NCBI GenBank assembly: GCA_037043235.1
Contig: JAWRVZ010000051.1
Coordinates: 3,621,001-3,685,000, forward strand
Reading direction: 5' to 3'
Length of the DNA stretch: 64,000 nucleotides
Origin: Rhodeus uyekii
Taxonomy: Eukaryota; Chordata; Actinopteri; Cypriniformes; Acheilognathidae
The notes beneath the pieces are model-generated. The model did not search any database and was not told the DNA's origin. It was given only the letters and a program-made list of their open reading frames with translations. Below are positions 40,913 to 52,796 of the stretch, one piece after another. Each line of letters starts with the position of its first letter. Position 1 is the first letter of the stretch. A program made the position numbers and the translations under genes.

Positions 40913-41857
40913 ATGGTAATGGATGTTGAAGAGTTCTCTTATTTTGTTGTTGTAAATTGAATTGAATTTCCAGACTATACACAGACATACAGACTGTCTC
41001 CATTTTAAATGGTAACAAAATTAGTTGTTGTGCACATACCTGATTTCCAGCTTGTGATCTTAGGCTGAAAGAAATACAATTTTACTGTGAGTCGAGGCCT
41101 CTCGAAACTATAAAGAGAAGCACACAGCATTCATTTGACTTTTAAGGATCCTTGACTCGCTGCACATTACAGTTAACAAAACATCACATACCAGAGTATG
41201 CATAGAAAATCAAGAATAACCTTGAATGCACTCGCAGCAATGTTCAGCTTCCATTTTTGGAACAGATTTTTTTTCCTCGTACCTGATAGATTAGATCTTT
41301 CTCATGGATTGCTTACTCAAGGCATTTCTGGCCTTTTAAGCTGAAATTGGTTCAATATTGCACAGCCCCTTGTACAATTTATGCCCTACAGAATGTGACG
41401 TATTCTTCAAACACTCACTTTGTCTAATAGCAGCTGAGAGACTGAAAGAGCTAGCTGTAATTTCACCCAGGCTCAGATGTCTGACGATAGGGATTTGCCC
41501 AACGCAGCACTTGCAAGGTTGTGAATTAGCTACCCTCCTTTATTCAACAGCCAGAAACTATGATAGAGTCTAGAAAGGAGAAGTAGTGGACATTGCTCAT
41601 TCTGATATGAGATGATTTTTTTTTCTAGTTATGCAACGATAAAACACTGAGAAATGCAGAAGTGTGAAAACGTTTTTTTTTTTTATTATTATCTGCAGTA
41701 AATCTTGAGGTTAGAGTTGGGTTAGGCTTTAGGCATGTTGAGCGCTCTCCCGTTCTGACACATTTACATTTGGTTTCCTTTAGCAGTTTTGATGCATGTC
41801 GGTTAGGCTGAGCTGAAACCATGTGTTTCTACATGTCTCAGAGGTTAGAAACTTACT
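40913..41857. other. non-coding
   Basis: Nothing recognised apart from a poly-T run near 41671-41683. Confidence 0.5.
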
Positions 41858-42140
41858 TTAAAGGGGTCATAACATGGGTTTTTAAAAATGTATAGGTTGC
41901 TTGAGGTTCATTTATAATGTTAATAAAGGGTTTTATATTTTGTGCAGCAACGGTAATTTATATGTGGACAAACAATTATTTTTGAATAAAGCTGTTTTTA
42001 ATGGTCTGCTCCATGAAAGCTTGTCAGTGAACAGCCCCTGATATGATTGATTAACATCATTGCATAGGAATCCACATCAATTCTCACTCTCTATTGAGTA
42101 GTTCTCCAGAATTGGTCACTACTATGATGGACAGATGTCA
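41858..42140 (+). repeat. TTAA-type repeat fragment
   Basis: It begins TTTAAAGGGGTCATAACATG, a start I associate with dispersed TTAA-type fish repeats. No right end was found. Confidence 0.4.
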
Positions 42141-43302
42141 AAAATTATAATGTTGTTGTTTCATTTATATTTATTAGAAGGCCCGATGTACATAGAATCT
42201 CATGTAGAAACAGAAAATCAGTGAGTGAATTCGTTTTCACATACTTGCAGCTTAATGATAAAGAGTGCCAAGGTGTCACATGTGGTACAGTGTGACATAA
42301 AATACCTTTACTTACAAAACAAGACCATAGTTTAAGACCTTTACTATAAATTCAAATAAAACACATGGAAAGGAAGATTTATGTTATGTTGAACATTTCT
42401 TATTATCATCATCAAACACTTGTCACACTGTAACACACAGGACATTCGCCTTTATGATAGAGACTTTTTTTGAGGAAAATATTATACTATTACCATTGCA
42501 ATATGTTTTGTGTGCGTGTGTGCGTGAGTCATATTTTGAATATATATGCGTGTTGAAAACACTGACATCCTTTGAAATCGGTACTCACTCTTTAAGACAG
42601 TCACTTGCAAAAACAACTGGCAATTTAGTTTCATATTTAAATGCGTCTGTGCATTTTCCCCAACTATTTATGTTTGTATATGCCTCGTCTGTGGTATTTG
42701 TATTGCGTCATCATACTGTGAAAAAGGCAGATATTTTATTCTAATATTTGGTCCCTGTGCATGTGGAAATTGAGTGAGGAAAGTCAGTTGCCCGCTGAGT
42801 GAGTACAGAGATCCACCGCTGGAAACTCCGTAGCTACTGGCAATAATATAGTGACTTCCCACGACAAGTCATTAGTCCTCATTTCTTACGGAAAGTCATG
42901 CACCCACTGAGTAGATCCACCGCTGGCATATCAGTGGGAAACTGAAACTAGGTACTGGCAGTAGAATAGTGACTTCCCATGTTATTAGACTTATTTTTTG
43001 GGCCTTTTGACCAGCCATAATTCTTGTAGATTTTGCACTCACAGCCAAAAAGTATTACTATAAATTAGTTTTGTGGCTTATTGCGCTTAAACTGTCAAAT
43101 ATACACACGATCTTTGTGAGATTTCATGTAAACTCAGTATGTGAATAAAAGCCTAAAATAAAATCTGTTCGTCATCAAAATGGTAGTCTCTTCAGAAGAC
43201 CGAGATGATGAAACGGCACGATTTATATGGATTATTGGTATGATGAGGCATGTACTTTTTGAAGCTTGAAAAATTTATTTCCTAGACTTGAATGATCTCC
43301 TA
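42141..43302. other. non-coding with a local duplicated segment
   Basis: No gene is seen. A segment around GATCCACCGCTGG with GAAACT and TACTGGCA...TAGTGACTTCCCA occurs twice (about 42809-42862 and 42915-42980). Confidence 0.55.
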
Positions 43303-43405
43303 GAATGGGGGGGGGGGGGGGGTTGGACGCAATGCTGATCGTTTTTTTGAACGGGGGGTGGACGCGGTGCGTGATCGTTGACGATCGTTGATCGTTGATC
43401 ATTGA
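43303..43405 (+). repeat. GGACGCG..GATCGTTGA minisatellite, left of the LINE insertion
   Basis: A G-run is followed by repeats of GGACGC(A/G)(A/G)TGC..GATCGTT and GATCGTTGATC. Related text (GGACGTGATGCGCGATCGTT) resumes directly after the LINE at 48754. The LINE-containing block therefore appears to sit inside this local array. Confidence 0.75.
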
Positions 43406-43442
43406 AAAAAAAAAATAAAAATAAAAAAAATAAAAAAAATAT

Positions 43443-45312
43443 AGCTGCTAGCAGCCATCACGGGGCCAAGCACAAGGAGGGCATTAAATGTCATGCCGAC
43501 ATGGCTGGCATCATCAGACCAACGGCAGTAGGAATCTAAAGACATTTCAATATGACTTAAGTCTAAATGGCTGAAAAATCAACAATACGGTCTTTAGTAA
43601 TTCGATTTAATGGTTTATCACATTCAACCAACAGGCAGCACTGAAACCAAATTGTAGTGTCAATTCATGTGGTACATTGAGAGTGTGGTGACATTGACAC
43701 ATGCAAAGTTTGCTTTCAATTGGGTAAACCATTGCTGACAGAGCACTAAAGTCATGTGTTTGTTAAACATAGCATCTTATAAGAAAAATCGAAATGGCAG
43801 ACGCTCAAAATGGCCGATATGGTAAAATTTGGTATCACAGGACTCGGCATGACCCACTGGATCTAAAGAGACCAGTTTCATGATTTTTAGACAAAGCGTT
43901 CAGGAGTTATAATCAAAAATGTCAGTTTTTTTTATATCTCCTGACCACTAGGGGGCAGAACGCCAAAACTCTGCAGGTAGCCTCAGACCATGATTGACAT
44001 AACACACACCTAGTTTGGTCAGAAAACACTAATGCGTTGCAGAGATAAAGCCTCAATTTCATTTTTGCGACCATTACGTCGGATTCTTTCGCGAGTTATT
44101 CGTAAACGGTTTGACATATCAATTTTCTTTGGATAACTTTTTGTCATGATGGTCTGGAGATGATGTGGTTTAATTTTGGTGAAAATTGGACAAACGGTCC
44201 GGGAGGAGTTCGAAAAAGTAGGTTTTTAAAGAAAAACAACATGGTGGACAAGAAGTTTGGCCGACTATGACAAATTTGGTATCTGTGTTCTTGGTTTGAC
44301 CCAAGGAACGTATAAAGATAATTTGTTTTACCATAGGTTAACGTACTCAAAAGTTATTACCATATTTGTAAATTTGGTTATAATTTTTGACCACAAGGGG
44401 GTGCTGCCTCAAAACTTTTTGAGTCGTATCAAGGTTAGGTGCCGAAGACACATATTGAGTTTCGTAACGATACGCCAATATCTTTGTTAAATATAGCAAT
44501 TTATGACAATATTCAAAATGGCCGACGCTCAAAATGGCCGATATGGGAAAATTTGGTATCGCACGACTCGGCATGATGCACTGAATCTAAAGAGACCAGT
44601 TTTATTATTTTTGGCCAAAGCGTTCAGAAGTTATAAGCAAATATTTAACTTTTTCATATCTCTTGACCACTAGGGGGCACAGCGCCAAAACTCTGCAGGT
44701 AGCCTCAGATCATGATTGACATAACACACACCTAGTTTGGTCAGAAAACGCTAATGCGTTGCGGAGATAAAGCCTCAATTTCATTTTTGCGACCATTACG
44801 TCGGATTCTTTCGCGAGTTATTCGTAAACGGTTTGACATATCAACTTTCTTTGGATAACTTTTTGTCCACATGGTCTGGAGATGATGTGGTTCAATTTTC
44901 GTTGAAATCGGAAAAACGGCCTAGGAGGAGTTCGAAAAAGTAGGTTTTTCATAAAATTCAAAATGGCGGGAAAAATTTCATGACGGAAAATGACGTCATA
45001 GGGTGCAATCGAATCGTCTTGAGCCAAGGAATCAGTGGACATAAGAATTTTGTTTCTAGGTCATACGGTTCAAAAGTTATTAGCAAAAACGTTAGTTCAA
45101 CTTTGGACAGTTGGTGGCGTTAGAGACTTCAAATTTGTTATGGTCAATGATTGGACTGTCTTTAATGAGTGTGCCAACTTTCATCATTTTCCCGCATACG
45201 GTTCTATGGGCTGCCATAGACTTTCATGGCGGAAGAAGAAGATGAAGAATAATAATAAGAACCGGAACAGAAACAATAGGTGCCTTCGCACCTTCGGTGC
45301 TTGGCCCCTAAT
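43443..45312 (+). mobile_element. Helitron-like (Helentron-type?) non-autonomous repeat with internal duplication
   Basis: The left end contains the palindrome GCTGCTAGCAGC and then GGGGCCAAGCAC (43462-43473). The right end has the exact complement GTGCTTGGCCCC (45297-45308), which overlaps a hairpin GCACCTTCGGTGC and ends CTAA followed by T. A hairpin just upstream of CTRR|T is the Helitron 3' hallmark, and short inverted ends suggest a Helentron-type element. The interior has two diverged copies of about 440 bp with a period of 724 bp. No Rep/helicase frame is present, so it would be non-autonomous. An alternative is that the whole block is the long 5' UTR of the LINE next to it. Confidence 0.5.
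43798..44950 (+). repeat. diverged tandem duplication, 724-bp period
   Basis: The segment beginning ACGCTCAAAATGGCCGATAT at 43801 is repeated at 44525. The following roughly 420 bp align closely, including CACTAGGGGGCA, GCGACCATTACGTCGGATTC and GTAAACGGTTTGACATATCA. Differences are mainly substitutions. Confidence 0.9.
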
Positions 45313-45313
45313 A

Positions 45314-48256
45314 ATGGCGCCGAACATGGCTGCCGTGTTGCGAGCCCCAAGCAAACTTTGCAGTTTTTCATTTGTTTTACTTGTTTTATTGTTGTGCTGC
45401 GTGTTGGATGTTGTTTGTATAACGGTCTACGACAGACACACGCTTCTAAGCATAGGTTCCTACGTCGCGGAACGCGAACCGGACTTTGAGTTCTTGAACG
45501 CTGGCGCCCAGTTTATGGACACCGCATCAGAGCCCTTTGTCTGGGCCGCACGGGCGCGACCAAAGAAACGTCGCCGGAAAAGAGGGAAGAGAGCCGGCGT
45601 CCTTGTAAGACTCAGACGTCGTCCCCTCCGACCTCCTCTCCCAACCATTTTGCTGGCTAACGTTCAGTCACTGGACAACAAACTCTGTGAACTGCGGGCA
45701 CGTATCTCATACCAACGAGAAACAAGGGACTGTTGCATTATTTGCCTCACAGAAACCTGGATGTCTGCAGTGGTTCCAGACTCAGCCATCGAACTTACGG
45801 GGTTCTCCGTGCACCGCTCGGACCGAACGAAAGAGCTCACGGGGAAAAGCAGAGGTGGGGGTGTTTGTTTATTTGTCAACCACTCGTGGTGTGACGAAAG
45901 GAACCTACACTCCATTAAATCCTTCTGCTCCCCTGACCTGGAATTTCACATGCTTCTGTGTCGACCATTCTGGCTACCGAGGGAATTTACAGCAGTCATA
46001 ATGACAGCCGTTTATATTCCTCCTCAAGCCAACACAGATCAGGCACTCAAGAAACTGTATGGGAACATAAGTGAGCAGGAAACCGCGTACCCAGATGCAG
46101 CGTTTATTGTTACGGGGGACTTTAACAAAGCTAACTTTAGAACAATAGCTCCAAAATACTTCCAACACATCACCATCAAGACGCGCGGCGATCGAGTACT
46201 GGACCACTGTTACTCTCCTTTTCGGGATGCATACAAATCTCTCCCGCGCCCACCTTTCGGCAAATCAGATCACTCCTCCATCCTGCTCCTGCCTGCTTAT
46301 AGGCAGAAACTGAAACGGGAAGCACCCGCCCTCAGGACAATTCAATGCTGGTCGGACCAATCAGAAGCTACACTACAGGACTGTTTTGATCACGTGGACT
46401 GGGACATGTTTCGTGCAGCGTCTGATGACGACATAGAGGTGTACTCAGAGACTGTAACGTGTTTCATCAGGAAGTGTGTGGAAGATGTTGTACCGACAAA
46501 AACAATTCGTATCTACCCCAACCAAAAACCATGGATTAATAGCGATGTTCGAGAAGCCTTGTCAGCACGAACATCCGCTTTTAAATCCGGTAATGCTGAT
46601 GATCGTAAACAAACCAGTTACGATCTCAGAAAATCCATCAAAGCCGCGAAAAGGGTATATAAAATCAAAGTTGAAGAACAATTCAACAACAACGATCCAA
46701 GAAGTATGTGGCAGGGAATCAGTAACATCACAGACTTTAAAGGGACTAAACCAGCTATGGTGAACATTGCCGCCTCTCTACCGGATGAGCTTAATAACTT
46801 TTATGCTCGTTTCGAGGCTCACAACACAGAGAGCGCTCCCGCGGCTGCTGCAGGAGACGCGAGTGCACTCACCGTCTCCGTCGTGGATGTAACCCGATCC
46901 TTCCGACGGGTAAATATCCGCAAGGCTGCGGGTCCTGATGGCATTCCAGGCCGCGTGCTCCGAGCATGCGCATTCCAACTAGCCGGTGTCTTCACAGACA
47001 TTTTCAATCTCTCCCTCTGTCTGTCTGTGGTTCCCTCGTGCTTTAAAAAATCCACCATTGTGCCCATACCAAAGAAAAGCAAAACCACCTGCTTAAATGA
47101 CTGGAGGCCCGTAGCTCTCACACCCATTTACAGCAAGTGTTTTGAGAGACTCGTCAGAGACTACATCTGCTCTGTGCTGCCTTCCTCACTGGATCCACTA
47201 CAATTTGCGTATCGTAGTAACCGTTCTACAGATGACGCTATTGCTTTCACCCTACACACTGCTCTCTCCCACCTGGAAAACAGGAACACCTATGTGAGAA
47301 TGCTGTTTGTGGACTACAGCTCTGCATTTAACACCATAGTGCCCACTACACTTGTTGTGAAGCTCCAGACTCTGGGACTAAACAGATCTCTGTGCAGCTG
47401 GATCCTGGACTTCCTGACAGGCAGAAGTCAGGTGGTCAGAATGGGCAACAAAACATCATCCCCGCTGACCCTCAACACTGGTGCTCCTCAGGGCTTTGTC
47501 CTCAGCCCACTCCTGTACTCCTTGTACACACATGACTGTACAGCCACACACAGCTCCAACGTCATCGTCAAATTCGCAGACGACACAACGGTGATAGGCC
47601 TGATCACTGACAACGATGAAACGGCCTACAGAGAGGAGGTAAGCACCTTGACTAAATGGTGTCAGGAGAACCACCTCTCACTCAACACCGACAAGACTAA
47701 GGAGCTGGTGGTGGATTTCAGGAGACAGAGCCGAGAACACAGACCCATCACCATCGACAAGACACCTGTGGAGCGGGTAAGCAGCTTTAAGTTCCTCGGC
47801 GTTAACATCAGCGAGGATCTCACCTGGACTGCACACACTGACGCAGTGCTGAAGAAGGCACATCAACGCCTCTTCTTCCTGAGACGGCTGAGGAAGTTTG
47901 GAATGAGCTCCAGCATCCTCAGATCGTTTTACACTTGTACTATAGAGAGCATCCTGACGGGCTGCATCACTGCCTGGTTTGGAAACAGCACCGCTGGCAA
48001 CCGTAAAGCTCTGAAGAGGGTCGTGCGAACTGCCAGCCACATTGTTGGAGGTGAGCTTCCCTCCCTCCTGGACATCTACACCAGGCGGTGTGTAAGGAAA
48101 GCCCGGAGGATCACCAGTGACTCCAGCCACCCGTCCCATAGACTGCTCTCTCTGCTGCCCTCAGGAAGACGTCTCCGCAGCATCCGGTCCCGCACTAGCA
48201 GACTTAGGGACAGCTTTTTCCCACAGGCTTTTAGATTACTAAACATTCAAAATTAA
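45314..48256 (+). CDS. LINE ORF2: endonuclease / reverse transcriptase
   Basis: 980 codons without a stop. The start chosen is the ATG at 45314 (MAPNMAAVLRAPSK); the frame stays open upstream to 45035, but that part is read-through of the adjacent repeat. A hydrophobic stretch at residues 18-36 is followed by a very basic segment (81-109). The APE endonuclease runs about 111-325 with LANVQSL (114-120), LTETW (145-149), GDFN (268-271) and SDHSS (318-322). These are the metal-binding and catalytic positions of LINE endonucleases that nick target DNA. The reverse transcriptase follows, with RKAAGPDGIPGRVL and DWRPVALTPI, then SSAFNTIVP, and FADD at 754-757 supplying the catalytic aspartates for target-primed cDNA synthesis. 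A C-terminal region of about 170 residues completes the protein. The length is normal for a single-ORF or ORF2 protein of this clade. All key motifs are present, so the copy may be recent. No separate ORF1 was found upstream. Confidence 0.9.
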   Translation: MAPNMAAVLRAPSKLCSFSFVLLVLLLCCVLDVVCITVYDRHTLLSIGSYVAEREPDFEFLNAGAQFMDTASEPFVWAARARPKKRRRKRGKRAGVLVRLRRRPLRPPLPTILLANVQSLDNKLCELRARISYQRETRDCCIICLTETWMSAVVPDSAIELTGFSVHRSDRTKELTGKSRGGGVCLFVNHSWCDERNLHSIKSFCSPDLEFHMLLCRPFWLPREFTAVIMTAVYIPPQANTDQALKKLYGNISEQETAYPDAAFIVTGDFNKANFRTIAPKYFQHITIKTRGDRVLDHCYSPFRDAYKSLPRPPFGKSDHSSILLLPAYRQKLKREAPALRTIQCWSDQSEATLQDCFDHVDWDMFRAASDDDIEVYSETVTCFIRKCVEDVVPTKTIRIYPNQKPWINSDVREALSARTSAFKSGNADDRKQTSYDLRKSIKAAKRVYKIKVEEQFNNNDPRSMWQGISNITDFKGTKPAMVNIAASLPDELNNFYARFEAHNTESAPAAAAGDASALTVSVVDVTRSFRRVNIRKAAGPDGIPGRVLRACAFQLAGVFTDIFNLSLCLSVVPSCFKKSTIVPIPKKSKTTCLNDWRPVALTPIYSKCFERLVRDYICSVLPSSLDPLQFAYRSNRSTDDAIAFTLHTALSHLENRNTYVRMLFVDYSSAFNTIVPTTLVVKLQTLGLNRSLCSWILDFLTGRSQVVRMGNKTSSPLTLNTGAPQGFVLSPLLYSLYTHDCTATHSSNVIVKFADDTTVIGLITDNDETAYREEVSTLTKWCQENHLSLNTDKTKELVVDFRRQSREHRPITIDKTPVERVSSFKFLGVNISEDLTWTAHTDAVLKKAHQRLFFLRRLRKFGMSSSILRSFYTCTIESILTGCITAWFGNSTAGNRKALKRVVRTASHIVGGELPSLLDIYTRRCVRKARRITSDSSHPSHRLLSLLPSGRRLRSIRSRTSRLRDSFFPQAFRLLNIQN

Positions 48257-48749
48257 TACACCCTACAGCATACCCCCACAATAAGGCACACCACACATCG
48301 CACTTAACTTTGAGTCAACACTGCACTATATACATACACACTGCATTTAACATCTACCTGTTACATCAGGCACATCCATCACATCTCTTTCCAGTTCACG
48401 TACAATCTGTGACACTTCAGCATTTTTATTTTTATGTGTATATATGTCAATAATGTAGTTTGTATATTCTGTGTAATTGCGTAAACAATGTATAGTGTAA
48501 TGTGATGTTAACTGTATGTATATTCTGAGTATAATGTGTAGTGTAGCACTAACTGTAAGCATGCCAATGGTACACTGTGTGTACTGACTATGTTTGTGCA
48601 CATTGCACATTTTACCTGTTGAAGTTTGTATAGTTATATGTTAACTGTTTCTGCAAATTTCTGGAGCATGCTCCAAAGAATTTCACTTACCAAGGCACAT
48701 GTGCTGTGGTAATGTGACAATAAAAACTTGAACTTGAACTTGAACTTGA
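45314..48749 (+). mobile_element. L2/CR1-type non-LTR retrotransposon, apparently full coding length
   Basis: One long frame encodes an apurinic endonuclease and a reverse transcriptase. It is followed by a roughly 490-bp 3' UTR ending in short TTGAAC repeats (48727-48749) after a GACAATAAAAACTTG segment. L2/CR1 clade elements end in such short tandem repeats rather than poly-A. The 5' side is abnormal: the start codon is only 2 nt beyond the end of the Helitron-like repeat. No target duplication could be defined. Confidence 0.85.
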
Positions 48750-50120
48750 CTGGGTGGACGTGATGCGCGATCGTTGATGGGGGGCGAGGGTTGAACCACG
48801 CGCTTGCAGCCGCGACAGAATGACATCACATGGAAATGTAAAATGAAGGAGGTTTAATACAAGTTCGGCGAGTTATTATTACACTATCTTTTTTTTACAA
48901 CTCTCCGCGCCTCCCCTGGCATGCTCTGGCGGCCCCAGGGGAGGCGCGCCCCACACTGTCCATCACTGAACCTGTCCATCACTGAAAGTGTTCAGCATTT
49001 TACCATTTTCAAAAAACATCACTTAGGATTTATAAGCCGTTTTCCTCATTGGGACCATGTCTTCCACATGGACAAAGATTTTGGATATTGCCATCTTTGT
49101 GAGGACATCATGTCCCCATAATGAAGGGTTTACCTGTACCACACACACATTTACTTGTGTGTGTGTGTAACAAATAATATAATTGTTAATGAAAAGATAG
49201 AAATGGCATGATACAAAAAGTGCAAAAATGTCTATTTTTAATCAGTAGTCTCAGAACCTCAGAACCACTGCCTCTCTCAGTCTTTTGCTCTTTTGTGATG
49301 TTTGTGTGGAGTAGGAGTAAGAAAGAAAACACACAGGGTTGCGAGACCCGCTCTGACAGTATGGGTGTCAAACTGGCTTTTGTGTGTGTTTCTCTTAGGG
49401 TTTTATACCTGCCCGGAGTTTGTGTCTGTGAGCCAATAAAGCTGCTTTCAGATGCATTTAAGATGATTATCACTTTAAACCAATCAGATGAAGCTCATTC
49501 CACAAAGTTTAACCTACTCTTAAGGGCTCAGAATCTTACAGCCACTTACATAACATAAAAAACTGCTACAGCATCAGCACCTTTTTTTTCTTTACTCAAG
49601 ACTTCTATATTTTGCTTAGTGTGTGCTTTTGGCCAGCATGTGTGTTGTACACCACTGCTCCCTGCTGGTTAGGAGAGGAAGTGCACATGAAATGTGGGGG
49701 AAGGGAGAACCAGAGAATGTGAACATGTTTGCAGTCTCTCAGTCTGTTAAGGTTTTTAGCCCACTAGGGGGCACTGTGTCTTCACGCTAGGACTCCATGT
49801 TACACAGAAGCAGGAAATGGTGTCCTTTTGTGTTGTAGATAAATAAAGCTCCTGCTAGATGTATATACATTTATGGTGCTTAATATTAGGAAGTCTAGTA
49901 CTTCAGCTAATCAACATTTTCCCATTTCCCCCCAGCTAAACAGATCTGAATGCACTCTGTGTAAATGTTAAATGAGCTTTTAGGGATCTGCGCACAAAAT
50001 GTAGATTCAGTGGAGGTAACGGTGACGCATTCACGTAGCTTAGCTCGGAAATACCTCGATTAGCTCCCATGTTCTTGCTTTAATTCTAAACTGCAGATTC
50101 TAACTTTCCCAAATCGATTT
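48750..50120. other. minisatellite remainder and non-coding sequence
   Basis: 48754-48815 continues the GGACG..GATCGTTGA array. A short palindromic GC stretch (CCCCTGG..CCAGGGG) lies near 48914-48940, and a dispersed repeat-like text near 49040-49135 contains GGGACCATGTCTTCCACATG. No gene is seen. Confidence 0.45.
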
Positions 50121-50790
50121 TTATGCGTTTTTGCATTATGAAGGATTCTGTTAACAGTCCGCGTGATGTTGCAGACACAATGCAGCTCTGTTCATCTGGA
50201 CCTAAGTGTGATGTCACTTTTATGAGCTCGAGGGACAATAGAAGGGCTGAAAGGGATTACGGCTGCTTTGACAGCTCACGGCGGCACAAAGCATCGTCCC
50301 CTGCCCTTTTCCTCTCTCCTCCCCTTCTCTTTTCTTCCCAGCCTCTATCTCCTCCCCTCTCGCCAGCCTCCTCTCCAACCTTATCCGAAGTGTGTCGTGT
50401 ACATGTCAAACAACGTGGCATCTGTCATTTGCCGAACAAAAGCGCCGCAGACTGATAGCCCTCACACAATAGCTCCAGAGATCCCCGGAGGTTACCCGGA
50501 CAGAGGGGGGCGTATCACTGCTACTGTCCCAGGGGAAAGAGCCCCCCAGATGGGACCGAGGTGGTCATGAAGGCCCTTGGCATGCTGTGAATGCTGGAAG
50601 GTTAGGCCCGGGCTCTGGTGGGAGCTTCACATTGTGGTTTTGTCCAACTAGCAATGGCGGCCAAGCGAGCAGGCTGCAGCTAAGCTGATTACCGAGAGAG
50701 CAAGAAGCGGCGTGTGTGGCGGCACGATTGCCAGATGGGAGGAGGGGGTTTGTGGAAGTGGGAGGAGGGATATAGATTCGGGTTAAAGTG
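50121..50790. other. GC-richer unique block, possible conserved non-coding element
   Basis: Repeat-free by eye and GC-richer than the neighbours, with a CT-rich part near 50300-50385. Two overlapping + strand frames of about 100 codons have low-complexity Ser/Leu-rich starts and no recognised domain, so they are not called as genes. Confidence 0.35.
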
Positions 50791-52101
50791 TTAAATATGT
50801 GGTAAGACCTCATTTTGAGGCAAAGGCGAAATGTTGGATGTGTCTCTGGCTATGTCTGCATTAATCCGGATACATTTGAAAATGGTGTTTTCATTTCCAA
50901 AATGATCTCAATCCGCACTAGTGTTTTCAACAGTTTTCCAAATGTTTCTCATCCACACTGATCCATCATAAAACGCTAGTCATCTTAGGGGGCATTCATA
51001 CATAACGCGATCTTGCAGTGGAATGGAAAAAAAATTTGATACACAATTTTTTTAAAGATTAACTTTTTTTAACTTTGTGTTTTTTGAATGCCGTTTCATG
51101 CACAATACACTGCAAAAGACAGCAGGTGTGAGCGCAACGGTCAGACTACTGCATGTTTACATAGAAAACAAGTGAAAAGCAGTGGGATGCCAAAAAGCGT
51201 CTCATACTGTGCATTTGTAAAACATACTAAAGCTCATTTAGATGGTGCAGAGAGACCCGACATTCTATGTAAGGTCTAAAACCCAACTGCCTTCATGATT
51301 TGCTGCAGTACAGCAGTTGAATAGCACTTGGCAGGCACATTCAGGTATAACATGGATATCTATTGGTACAGTATAAGTCACATGACTTAATGTGCATCAT
51401 CAAATACCTTTGTTTTTACAGTCCAAACTACAGCATTAGAAAATATATACACTTAGGATTAAAAAGCTCAGTTTTCGCCGCGTGTAGACGAAACTTCCGA
51501 ACATTATGAAAAAGATGTATCCGATTACTGTAGTCGTAGCTTCAGTCGATGGATGCATGGATGTGTGTGTATTGAGCTTAATGTTTTTAATCCGTCTGTG
51601 TCTGTTTGTTTGTGTGAGTGGCTCATGCCAGGAGATTAAATGGATTATTTCTTGTCTTGTTTGTGGCTCTCTTTGTGTCTGTTACTGATAAGTTGAGTTG
51701 TCAGATGTTGGCGTGTTTAGAGGTGACCCTCTTTTAGTGTACATGTGTGTAGCACATGTGTAGGAGTGTTTCAAGCGTGCTATTTATGCATGTTCCAAAT
51801 GTCTTTTGTTTCGACTGACGTTTTAGGACAGCATAAAAGGGTAACGGCAAAGGTAATGCTTAAGCACAAACGAAGACCAGTAAAACAAATCCAATTATCG
51901 CTTATATATCACCCATCCCTAGTCTGTTTTGTTTAATAAATGCACAAGTGTTTCAAAACACACTAAATACATTTTCATGCACCGTTATATTAAAGTCACC
52001 ACACATTTTTATGAAATATTGCTGTTTATTATAATGTATGATTTATTTGTTCATATCATTATTATAATGTTTTGTAATTCGTGTGCCGTCAATCTCTAAA
52101 A
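50791..52101. other. non-coding
   Basis: Nothing recognised. It ends at the CTCTAAAA target duplication of the next element. Confidence 0.5.
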
Positions 52102-52796
52102 CAGGGGTGCCCAAACTTTTTCCTATGAAGGGCCAAAAATCAAACTTGATTGAGAGCCGCGGGCCAAAAGTAAATTTTGCATCATAAATCAAATTGTATT
52201 ACATTAAAGTTGCTATGGGTTTATTTATTTCATAATATTTAAAATAAATATAAAACAACTTTAATCTGATTCACTAATGCAGTTTTATTTTTTTAAGCTT
52301 TGCATTTTAATGAACAATTTAAATGGGCAACAATCCCCAAAGTGTTCAATGTACAATCCAGTTCAGTGCCAAATACACAATCAATAATAAAACCATATGG
52401 TTGCAATGTCAGTGACCTAATGAGAGATATGAAGCTGGTCCTTATTTTTCAGAAGATTGGTCTGTAGCTGACTAACAGACAAAGACAATATATTATCTAG
52501 TTGAGAGTCAGTTATTTGGCTTCTTAGTTTACTCTTGTTCAAGTTCATCAGACCGAAAGTAGGTTTGTACAGTAATCCCTCGCCACTTCGCGGCTTCAGC
52601 GCATCGCGGATTATTCAAAAATATTCATAAAAAAATAAAAGTTAAAAAATACCCCCATGTACAGCCGTATTGCTGAAAGCAGCGTTGTTTCCTCGTGACG
52701 CGAGAGAAACGGTTTCCCGGGATGCCAGACAAAGAGAGAAACTACGCGATAGTTCCGGTCCCCATTAACCGCAATAAACGAGGGTTCCCTTTCGAG

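Noticed and set aside
45035..45313. Upstream 93 codons of the LINE frame
   Set aside because: They translate the adjacent Helitron-like repeat; the N-terminus MAPNMAAV at 45314 is the more plausible start.
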